This document shows positions 10,158 to 19,133 of a DNA stretch of 64,000 bases, one piece after another. The stretch is from Tethya wilhelma. Lineage: Eukaryota; Porifera; Demospongiae; Tethyida; Tethyidae. Below the pieces are notes generated by a model. It ran no database searches, was not told the DNA's origin, and saw nothing but the letters and a program-made list of their open reading frames with translations. A program made the position numbers and the translations under genes. How positions within the stretch are numbered: position 1 is the stretch's first letter; the number at the start of each line of letters is the position of its first letter. The stretch covers positions 22,507-86,506 of the forward strand of contig CAXIPT010000025.1 in the NCBI GenBank assembly GCA_964030475.1, read 5' to 3'.

Positions 10158-13100
10158 TTAATCATCCAACTGACAAAGCAGAGCAGAACCACGAAGGATC
10201 CAGGACTTGACTGGCTTGTCTGTTGGAAGTTTGATGGGAAGGACATAGTTGGTAGAGTGTCCAGTTGTAGAGAGAGTGCCACGTCGAGCACTTGTCTTGT
10301 AGAGTGGACATACATAGGCACCAGTCTCTCTTATGTCAGCCTTCTTAGCTAAAAATACAAAATTATTTTAAAACTACAGTAGTTATAACAGACACACATA
10401 CGTACCAGGCTTCAGCCAAATGACTGGCATAGCATCGTGGAGTACTCAGGGAGCTGTTCTGTGAGGACTCCTCTCTTTCTGTCCCACCGCGCTCCGTCAA
10501 GAAAGAGACCTCGAACAAAGACACCATCAGAAGGCGGAGTGGAGCACTCATCCACTGCTAGCACCTCATACTCAAAGGCCAACTTGTCTATTGGAATAGT
10601 GTACTTGCGAGCATAGTTCTGCATAGCACCTGTCAAGAATGTCTGGAGGGGAGAATGCTCTTGTGAGTAATGTCCATAAAATTAAGGTTACATAATTACC
10701 TGTGTAAAATAGAAAATTGGCTACCATTTCTGCAATGAATGGATGCATGTAAGTGTAGAAGAATGACATTATACTAGTAGTAGAGGACTAACCCAAGGCA
10801 TCATCAGGCCAGGCCTGGAACCAGTCGATGGTGCAGCAGTTGATGAGAGATGGAAACTTCCTCATCCTGTTCCTGAAGGCGTCTCCTATCGGGGAGAAGG
10901 CCAGGATGATGTGGAGGTTCTCACGGCAACGGTTCACAAAGAAGTTGAACAAGGAGAGAGGGGTGTGCTCCACATTGCCAGAGGAGCTGTCAGCCTGAGC
11001 CAGAGGGCGCATTGCCTGCACACAGAAACACCAGTCATGGTAATACTGTAAACACTAGTGGTACATTATACCTCTATGATATCCTGTTTCTCATCAAGTG
11101 GAAAGAGGTTAGGGACTTCCCCAGCATTAAGCAGTCCATCTACATCTTCCAGAAAGCTCTCTTGCTTGATTTGAGTGTCTGTGATTAAGAACACAGTTGT
11201 GTGTCCATCTTTCCCGGCTCCTTTCAGCAATGCCTGAGAGAGATGTAACATTTTATGGGCATTACAATTGCTGAGTGGGCCAGTGTTTCTGTGTACAAAA
11301 TACGTACCTTGAGGTCTTTCTTCCACTCTGGCTGTCCATAGCTCTTGGTGATCTCAGGTTGGAACAGCTTATAGTCAGCCATTGCAGTGGCCAGTCTTGT
11401 GAGGCTCTGTCTGCCACTGCCCACCAACTCCCACCAGCAGTGCGTTGCCCCCAGGCTGTTTGATGATGCGACAGATCCTGGAGAGGTGCTCCAAGACGTA
11501 CCTGAAGATGACCAGGTTCATCCTGTTCTTGTGAGTGTGATCCATAAGAGTAGAGAGAGATCTCTCCAATGAGGGCATAGTCTGCCACCATCATTGCCAC
11601 AGTCCCAAACAACACCTAGTGTATATGCATGTATGTGCACACAAACAACTTCTCCAAGGTTAAGATGAACTGCTCCCACTAACGTACGGTAGCACCGATC
11701 AGTCAGTGGGGTGATCACGAGCCTAAACAGATCAATGGAGTAATTCAGCACGATGTTTCAGAGAGACATCTCTACCTTGCAGTGTTGCCGAGGTACTCAT
11801 ACTGGTACCTGACAGTGGTATTGCTCCTTTTTACATCAGCTACTACAATCTTGGCGTGGACATAATCACCAACAGAGGTAACCCTCGTCTGTTTGGGGAG
11901 CTTCCCGTAGACCAACTCCTCAATGTCTGACATCTAGCAACCACAAAACACTCTCAACATTAGGTGGTTATAATTGCATGTGTGTGTGTACCACTTACTT
12001 GGCTCTGAAGTTTCTCGTGGTATTCTTTGATTCCCTGTATCCCATTTCTAATAGCTTCGTGGACTTCACTCGTCCAATAGATTTGATTGACACAGATCAC
12101 CACCTGACCAGGCCATTCCCTCACCCATTCCAGGCGAGGATCTACTGCATAAGCCTGCAATGGAATGGAATGTCCTACCACTTGTACAAAGCTAGAGGTG
12201 TGTGCTTATACAAAACCACAACAAGTAAATTATGAATATCATTATACTCCTTACATCTCTGGCCTTCCATCAGCTGCTAGAGGTGCTGTAGAGGAATGGC
12301 TACTTCAAGTTGAAGAGGTGATGCAGATGTCCCTGAAGGATGTCATTAGGAAATGTGGAAACAGCCTGACTCAATTCCACCTTCTCTCCCTCACTACCGA
12401 ACATTGATATGATATCTAGGTTGCTCTCAAACTCCAGCCTATGGGAAGTGGTGTTGATGTTGAAGCCAGCAATGGCACTCATCTTGTTCCAGTGGCGCTG
12501 TCTCAGACCGGGGTTGGCCAGGATGTGGATCACTGGCAGGTACTCCTGTACAATTGGCAATACATACACACATACTGTACATACACTAGAACCTGTGCAA
12601 TATGTCCACACCTTGAATTGTTTGATGTTCTCCTGCACGGCCTGGGTGACCTTGATTGGTGCAAATGTCTCCTCGTCAGTGGCACCATCTTGTTTGATGC
12701 TGCCTCCACCACCACGTTGCTTGGCCTTGGATTTAAACGTCTTGAACAGTTTGTAGACATCTCGTCCAAACTCTTCCACCTTGTTGAGTTCAATGTCCTC
12801 GGCAGAGAAGGTGTGCACGTCCAAGAGAAAGGCCAGTCTTTTCATAGAGCTCCTGACACACTCCCACTGGTCCCTCACTAGCTCGGAGCGAGCTCTCTCC
12901 ATGTAAGATATCAGCTCCATCATCTCGCGAGAATCATCAGGAAGCTTGAGGGCCTTACTGCGAAATGTTTCATACTCCTGACAGATCCTATGGAATACAT
13001 AACATCAATAGTATCAGAGTTACTGCAAGAACAAGTATTGCAGGTGGTGTACGTACCTCTGATTCTCAGTCAGATGTATCTCGGCAAGGTGCTCAACTAT

Positions 13101-13712
13101 TCTTGTGGTATATTTACTGGCCAGAGTTGAGAGGCCATGTTTGATATCAGAACACTCCACCAGAACCATCATACCATTGGATGTCATCAGGAGCTCGAGC
13201 AGAGATCTCCCTGGCAACCTATACCAATAGTAGCTAGAGCTAACACTGAATACATTGATGAGAGCACGTATATCTTACTCCTTTGAATTTCTCTATCATC
13301 TCCCTGTAGTCCGCCAGGGAGTGGTCCTCTGACAGGAACTGGGTCACTTCTCCTTCAGCCTCTCCACAAAACAAGAACCTTATTTCTCAATTGGGACAGT
13401 TTTAAACAAAAAAACTTGCACTGCCTCACTGTAAGATTGGACGTGTTCCGAGAGACTCTCTAGGTGTGTTTGAAAGTAAGTCTTAAGCTGATTTTTGGTG
13501 CTCTTCACAACTGCACTGTCAATTCCAACTGAAATGACTAGATCAACACCTACAAATTTATATGGTGAATGTGTGTGTCAAATTTTCTGCAGTAAAGGTT
13601 TGATGTGCGTCCATAGATGGAATAATTTAACCATACCTGAATGTTTGAGTACACTGCCCATAGCTGGATGCCAATGGGCTCGCCCCACAATTTCCTGCAT
13701 TGATTCTTGATG
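10158..13712 (-). pseudogene. Axonemal (inner-arm type) dynein heavy chain, internally deleted and frameshifted
   Basis: The minus strand carries, in order: tail and linker (13712-12365; IVEHLAEIHLTENQR, ALKLPDDSREMMELISYMERARSEL, EYLPVIHILANPGLRQRHW, ISMFGSEGEKVEL); linker end (12155-12000; WVREWPGQVVICVNQIYWTSEV); start of AAA1 (about 11880-11650; YEYLGN, RLVITPLTDRCYRTLVGA); a scrap of AAA1 end (MMVADYALIGEISLYSYG); AAA4 (11560-10788; [50 protein letters not shown]); then FYFTQ plus [19 protein letters not shown] and the C-terminus ending LLCQLDD at the stop 10158-10160. The AAA1 P-loop, AAA2, AAA3, stalk and AAA5 are absent. An extra G at 11420-11422 shifts frame within the AAA4 P-loop. 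Dynein heavy chains move cilia and need AAA1, so this copy cannot be functional as assembled. Confidence 0.8.
12262..12352 (+). other. Inverted dynein linker exon
   Basis: On the plus strand, opposite to the surrounding gene, the sequence reads AARGAVEEWLLQVEEVMQMS followed by LKDVIRK, a signature of the dynein linker. It is preceded by its own acceptor-like tract CTCCTTACATCTCTGGCCTTCCATCAG. In an intact gene it would follow the minus-strand GEKVELSQAVST and precede AYAVDPRLEWVREWPGQ; those two pieces flank it here on the minus strand. The simplest reading is a ~100 bp inversion in place. Confidence 0.7.
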
Positions 13713-13949
13713 TCATTGTTGTGGTTCTTTTCACATTATTAAAGACATGAGTTAATGGATGACTGTCACGACTCAGAGCTCTCTACACATTTGCACACAC
13801 ATTTTGGTGGACTGTACACACTGCATCTATTTTACATGCTCCAATTATAATAAACACTTCCTCACTCACTGACTCACGCATGCAGTGAAATATAAGCAGA
13901 CTGAGACACCGGTCAAAGCCGGACAAGAACATGACTGGCTGTACGTTAC

Positions 13950-13961
13950 TGCGCATGCGCA
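13950..13961. promoter_or_regulatory. NRF1-type palindrome upstream of cyclophilin B
   Basis: TGCGCATGCGCA is a perfect palindrome and a full match to the known NRF1 consensus, 28 bp before the cyclophilin B start codon. Function is inferred from motif and position. Confidence 0.5.
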
Positions 13962-13988
13962 ATGTTTACATGTGCTCATCCAAGAAAG

Positions 13989-15010
13989 ATGGCTGTCAGG
14001 GTTGCGTTCGTGGTGGCACTTCTCGTGGGAGTTTGCTTGTTAGCCTCCGTAGTGGCTAAAAAAGGACCATTAGTCACTGATATTGTAAGTAGAGAATAAA
14101 ATATTCTGTACTTTGATTCACTGTTATGAGTATCTCCTCCCCAAAGGTCTATTTCGATATCACGATCGGTGGTGAGGAGAAAGGTCGAATTGAGATTGGT
14201 CTCTTTGGAAAAACTGTCCCTAAAACAGTGAAAAACTTTGTAACCCTTGCGACTGGAGAGGTAGTGATTTGAGTGGTATTTGTTGCTGTGTTTACGTTGT
14301 GATTTGTGGCTACAGAAAGGATTTGGATATGAAGGGAGCAAGTTTCATCGCGTCATCAAAGACTTTATGATTCAAGGTGCTGTTTCTTTGTATAGTTTTT
14401 TTAGCAGCCAGCTTATTCACCTTTTACCCTGCAGGTGGTGATTTTACTCGAGGTGATGGAACAGGAGGCAAGTTGATTTATTTTACCATTTGATTTACCT
14501 GCAACCAACCTGGTGTAATGTTAGTCTGGCGTATCCAGACCCTGTACACTTGCGCTATAAATATATGCGTATTTATAGCACGCGTGTAAAGGGTCTGGAT
14601 ACACCAACCTGGCGTAATGTATAGTTACTGTTATTGTTTTCAGGGAAAAGTATTTATGGTGATAAGTTCCCAGACGAAAACTTCAAGCTGAAGCATGAAG
14701 GTGCTGGGTGGCTGAGCATGGCCAATGCTGGCAAGGACACCAATGGTTCTCAGTTCTTCATAACAACGGTGAAGACCACCTGGCTTGATGGACGTCACGT
14801 TGTGTTCGGGAAGGTGCTCCAAGGCATGGTAGGCCAGCAGCAATAGCTCTTAACATATTGATTCCAGCCATCTTTTATGTTGTAACACAGGATGTCGTCA
14901 AGACCATTGAATCAACTGCAACTGGAGCCCAAGACAGACCACAGAAAGATGTCGTCATTAAAAGTTGTGGCACTCTACCAGTGGATGAACCATTTCCTGT
15001 TGACAAGTAG
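13989..15010 (+). CDS. PPIB: Peptidyl-prolyl cis-trans isomerase B (secretory cyclophilin)
   Basis: The product is an ER-resident cyclophilin that catalyses proline isomerisation during folding of secreted proteins. Six exons: 13989-14084, 14147-14260, 14316-14376, 14435-14467, 14644-14828, 14891-15010. The first exon encodes a signal peptide ([20 protein letters not shown]). The catalytic core shows [38 protein letters not shown] and [12 protein letters not shown], with the usual active-site Arg, Phe, Gln and Trp residues. Length (~200 residues) fits the family, and the tail ends PFPVDK. Intron 4 uses a GC donor (GCAAGT) and contains an ~81 bp foldback insertion. The start is the first ATG, directly ahead of the signal peptide. 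An NRF1-like palindrome lies just upstream. Confidence 0.95.
14522..14602. mobile_element. 81-bp foldback insertion in a PPIB intron
   Basis: Arms GTATCCAGACCC and GGGTCTGGATAC enclose a centre with a second hairpin (GCTATAAATA…TATTTATAGC). The element is flanked by an 18-bp direct repeat, ACCAACCTGGYGTAATGT (14504-14521 and 14603-14620, one mismatch), long for a target-site duplication. The CCAGACCC core is shared with the tips of the element at 1509-2075, which may or may not be significant. Confidence 0.65.
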
Positions 15011-15194
15011 TGACTGATAATAATTCATAAATGATGAATATGTACTGACACAGACCAGTGATGTTATTGTTAATGTTTAGGCCAAAGCCATTCGAAGATT
15101 TTTTGTACAGCAGGTTTTTGAGTTGAACCAGTTTCATAAGTGATGGTTGTAACCTATATTAAAATGGGAAGGAGAATTGAAACAAGCTGCTCCC

Positions 15195-15998
15195 CTAGCA
15201 AACTTTAATTTTCAGTACCTTCTCATGTCCATTTTCAGTTTCAACTCTCTTCTCTTCCACACTCTGCCAGGAGATAATTGTTACCACAACCAACCAACCA
15301 ATCACTAACAAGAGGACACTTTGCATACATACATACCCCATCAGCATTTCTACTTCTAGTGATCACAACGGAATATGAAGACGACCATTTCTGCTCCTTT
15401 GGTGCCTCTTCAGATAACAGCTCGTTGACTTTGGCATCAGAAAATCCATCAAGAACTGCAAGATGAATTATTAAATAATTATTATATAATGAGACCACAA
15501 TCATAGCATTACCTTTGTCCGGCCCATTGTGTCTTGATGATTGGCCATTCTGTTGGGTTATTATAATTATAGGTTTAATATATTAAGTTGTGAGCCAAAG
15601 ACTGGGAAGTATGACTTGCCTCAGGTCTAGACAGGATGGAGTGGCGAAGGTGTGCAGCATCCACCTCAGGGTCACTGGGCTCTGGACACACACATAAAGA
15701 GTATATGAAGACTACCAGCTCTCTCTCAATATAATTTGGAATACCTGATTCCTCTACATACAATCCTGATGGTATCCTGGAACTAAACTGCTGAAAACTT
15801 CTGCAGATTTCTCTACATGTTTATATGCATGTGCAATACAAATTTGTGTCCACTTTATAACATACAGAATATTTAAACTAGAAAATCAGTATCTTACCTT
15901 TCCATGGGATCGGCTCTGGGGTCTTCTAACACACTAGCGCAGTCGGAGCCATGCAGGAGCTCGCTGAAAAGAGACGAGAAGAACTGACCACCATCCAT
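15195..15998 (-). CDS. HAX1-like protein, short form
   Basis: Six exons (15998-15898, 15800-15745, 15681-15620, 15549-15513, 15455-15337, 15263-15195) join in phase to about 147 residues. The N-terminus MDGGQFFSSLFSELLHG resembles the DLVRDFNSIFSD segment of HAX1. AAHLRHSILSRPE resembles its LRDSMLKYPD, and SSYSVVITRSRNADG followed by SVEEKRVETENG resembles its [20 protein letters not shown]. The order of these three blocks is the same. HAX1 is a mitochondrial and ER-associated anti-apoptotic regulator of about 280 residues; the acidic linker and the C-terminal tail are missing here. Intron 3 has a GC donor. The gene is divergent from ELL, with 97 bp between the start codons. The identification is a pattern match, not a search result. 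Confidence 0.5.
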
Positions 15999-16007
15999 GA
16001 GTGTTCT

Positions 16008-16044
16008 ACCATAGATAATATACTCCGAGTATATTATCTATGGT
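16008..16044. promoter_or_regulatory. 37-nt perfect palindrome in a divergent promoter
   Basis: Two perfect 18-bp arms (left arm ACCATAGATAATATACTC) flank a single C. It lies 10 bp from the start codon of the HAX1-like gene and 51 bp before the ELL start codon, so it occupies the middle of the shared promoter or the 5' leader of one transcript. It could bind a dimeric factor, form a hairpin in RNA, or be the tip of a small foldback element. Confidence 0.7.
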
Positions 16045-16095
16045 TCTACTTTGTGACCTCTGACCTTTGTTTCCATTTAATCCACACCCTGGAGA

Positions 16096-18157
16096 ATGTC
16101 GGGCAGAGTGGAGAGACTCAAGTTAAGTGCCTTGGAGCCTACAGTGGAATACTCTTTGGAGAACAGCGCTCCTCGGGGAAGATGCCTCATTCATGTCAAG
16201 CTGACTGACTTCTGTGCCAAGTCTGTGGAGAATCTGATTCATAGCGACAAGGTATGTGTACGTACTTGTCCATGCAATACACTGTGAGTCCAGTGTGAGT
16301 CACTTTTCCCTACAGGGAGCTTTCTTTTCCCTGTGGTTTGAAGAAAATGGCGGGGTAAGTTCAATGTGTGGTGATATTGTGCATTTTTTGAGTGGTAGTA
16401 TTTATCCGATGTTCAGACGATGACTATTCCTGTCGATGGTGGGCAAAAGAGAAAGTTCCAGTTTAAAACTGTACACCTAGGAGGCCGAGAAGTGCAGAGC
16501 AGTTTAGAATGTGTCCATCAGAATGTAGATGAAGATGGTGAAACCAAGGTACAGTGGTTCCATGGCAGCATGTCAGGCAAATCAGAAAGAGTCACTGACC
16601 AGCTTGTTTCTCCAGTTGTTTTGCTGGGGGCCAATGGAGCACAGAGTTACAGTCCAGGGGACAGAGGAGGTGTACGAGACAACTAGAACAAAGATGAAAC
16701 AAGCAGAAAGACAGCGCAAGGAACCGCGGGCTCAGGAGATCAAGCTGCCTTCTAAGGGTACCGTAGACATTGTAGCAACTCGTGCAACTGAATACTCTAG
16801 TCTCTCATTGCAGGGCAGCCAAAATCAAAGAAAGTAGTCATAGCAAGTGACGGTGCCAATCAAACAATGAGGAAACGGAGCAGACCAAAGCCAGTCGGGT
16901 CCCTGGCCGCCAAACCAGTGAGCAAGTCGCACTCAATCAGAGACAGAGTCATCCATATCCTGGCAGTCAAACCTTTGAAGAAGGCAGACTTGATAACACG
17001 ACTAAAAAAAGGTTAGTTGAATGGATGTGTTTTGGCAATGACATCATTAATTTCAAGTTCAACGCAGAAACAAAGAGAGGGGACTCTAATCTCTCCAGTG
17101 TGGACGGGATTCTGAGCGAGGTAAGGGAATCAAACCACAGAGAGAGATGTACTCACTGCCATTGCTCTAGGTCGCAGAGTCCAACCAAGGCACTTGCAAG
17201 CTAAAGTCAAACTACTACGAAAATGTTCAAGTCGATTCGTGGCCATTCTACTCAGATGTAGAGAGACAATTGTTAAAGAGGTAACGCCTCCAATTACTCT
17301 AGTAATAGCATTCATGATTATGTAATGTATGTCCCACAGAAAACTGGCCCAGCCAACTGCTGAGTCAGCAGTTTCTCTTGCCCAGCCAACTCCTGAGTCA
17401 GCAGTCTCTCTTAAGGTATGGGCACTGTTAATTGTTTATCATTGTAAGCATGGTTGTCTTGTATAGCGACCCTTGACCTCTGCTGATGAAGATGTTCCGT
17501 CAAAGAAGGCCAAGTTGGTAGCAATTCCTGCAGTGGCTGTTGAGCCAGCGATGAAGCCAGCAGGAGAGAGGGGGCCACTGGCAGTTACTGTTGACAGTGA
17601 GGGGGCCAAGAGTAAAAAGAAGAAGAAAAAGAAGCAAAAAACACATCATTCTCATCCCTCTTCCACCTCCAACACCCCTGACTACAGCAGGTGCTCCGAT
17701 TGAACACTCTCTGTCTGTGGCAGTCTCATTGTGTGTGTGTGTGTGTTGTCTCTTTCAGTCAGTTCCCACCCATCACCAATCAAACCCAACGAGTGCGCTA
17801 CAAAGAGCTGTTCAGTTCTGAGTATTCTCTATATCTGAGTCTGAAAGATACCATTGAGAGGGTCTCTCAGCAGTATCAGAGTGAGTGCAGGAGCCTCAGT
17901 GACCAGCTTCACTCCCTCCAGAAGAGCAGTGATGAGGCCAAGGTGATTCACTTCAATTATTATTAGGTTGTGTGGCATTGTACGTAGGAAACTATTTTTA
18001 CTAATTTTTACAGAGAGTGAGGAGTGAAATTCGTGCAAGGTATCAAGACCTGCAGGAGAACAAAGAGTTTTCGGAACAAAAGAGACAATTTGAAGAGCTA
18101 CATCACAAGCTGGAGCACATCAAGAGAATGGTGCTCCAGTACGACAGCCAGCCCTAG
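16096..18157 (+). CDS. ELL: RNA polymerase II elongation factor ELL
   Basis: ELL raises the catalytic rate of RNA polymerase II and is a subunit of the super and little elongation complexes. The N-terminal ELL domain is spread over the first exons (16096-16251, 16316-16354, 16417-16548, 16616-16757), reading RCLIHVKLTDFCAKSVENL, FSLWFEENGG, FKTVHLGGREVQSSLECVHQ and HRVTVQGTEEVYETTRTKMK. A winged-helix-like segment follows (IRDRVIHILAVKPLKKADLI). A basic lysine run lies at about 17620. The C-terminal occludin-homology domain forms a coiled coil (YKELFSSEYSLYLSLKDTIE; FEELHHKLEHIKRMVLQYD) and ends at TAG 18155-18157. Estimated length is around 490 residues, shorter than human ELL (~620). An in-frame duplication LAQPTxESAVSL occurs near 17345-17410. 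Confidence 0.85.
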
Positions 18158-18305
18158 TCTGGTCAGCAATTGACTGATGTTAATATTGATCCATTAATTA
18201 TTGTGAAAATTTAATAATTCAAATTAATTTCCAATTTTTGTATGATAATTTGTAATCAGGAAAATATTTTTACTTGCACCTACACAAAATCATGTGTCAA
18301 TTTTG

Positions 18306-18919
18306 TCAAAGTTCTGTTTTTGCACTTGCACAATCAAATGAGAGTTGTTCAAAAGAGACAGTGGTACACTCGGTCTGGGTGACTAGGTAGTCCTTCACGT
18401 CCCACGCCTTGCTGCCGTCCTCCACCATGAAGAGGATACGATCGTCTGCCACCACGTACCTCTGAACCTGGTGATGAGCATTGTGAAGACTGTGCATCCA
18501 GCGACCAGAGATCTTCTCCGTGTAGCCTCTGTCTGTTCCCTTCACTCCCACAAACATCATCACTGGCTTGTTCTTCTTCGACTGACGGATTAAATCCTCA
18601 GGCTTCAATCGACCACTCTGAAGACCCTCCAAATCAATTCCACCTCCTGTAATCATTACCACATCACACCTAGCCCAGAACAGAGATAAGAAAGGTACCT
18701 TTGTCACGTGACCCTTTCTCTTCGCCCCAGTCAACCTCATCTTCTTCGTTTTCCTGTATTATGGCAAAGTAATAGTCACGTGACACACACTAAGGTAATC
18801 CATCTAACCTCCCACTCTTGAAATATCCTTTCAACGTCTGCCTCGTTTAGATCAGTGACACTTTTCTTCGCAAGAGACGCACAAACCAACACACCAAACA
18901 CAAGTAGCGCGCACTGCAT
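18306..18919 (-). CDS. MESD: LRP chaperone MESD
   Basis: MESD is an ER chaperone that folds the beta-propeller/EGF modules of LDL-receptor family proteins, including the Wnt co-receptors LRP5/6. Exon 1 (18919-18809) encodes a signal peptide (MQCALLVFGVLVCASLA) and the N-terminal helix DLNEADVERIFQEWE. A short exon at about 18755-18717 gives an acidic segment. The last exon (18651-18306) holds the core: KKNKPVMMFVGVKG, ISGRWMHSLHNAHHQVQRYV, DDRILFMVEDGSKAWDVKDYL. The protein ends KTEL, a plausible ER-retention signal comparable to REDL in vertebrates. An in-frame upstream ATG exists (about 19048), but the start at 18919 gives a clean signal peptide. The 3' end lies about 150 bp from that of ELL (tail to tail). 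Confidence 0.9.
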
Positions 18920-18930
18920 TGTTGCCTTAG

Positions 18931-19018
18931 TCACGTGATCAATATTCACGCGCGCGCATGCATATATGCATGCGCTATTGAGCGCGGATATCCGTGTATA
19001 TATATACGCGTAACAGAA
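18931..19018. promoter_or_regulatory. Palindrome cluster upstream of MESD
   Basis: The segment contains TCACGTGA (18931-18938), then a perfect 22-bp palindrome at 18954-18975 (half-site GCGCATGCATA), CGGATATCCG near 18985 and a near-palindrome CGTGTATATATATACGCG. Much of it is alternating purine-pyrimidine. It lies 12-99 bp upstream of the MESD start codon on the minus strand. Confidence 0.55.
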
Positions 19019-19133
19019 AACATGTACCCGCTTGGCCAATTGGGGCATAAAGTAATCACTAACATAAAAAATTTCAATGTTTTAATAATGATGTGATAAT
19101 TAAAAAAATAAAATAAAATTAGTAATGTTATTG

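Noticed and set aside
12409..12881. Plus-strand frames opposite the dynein tail exons
   Set aside because: The minus strand has clear dynein motifs, and the plus frames are its shadow. Only 12262-12352 has genuine plus-strand dynein sequence.
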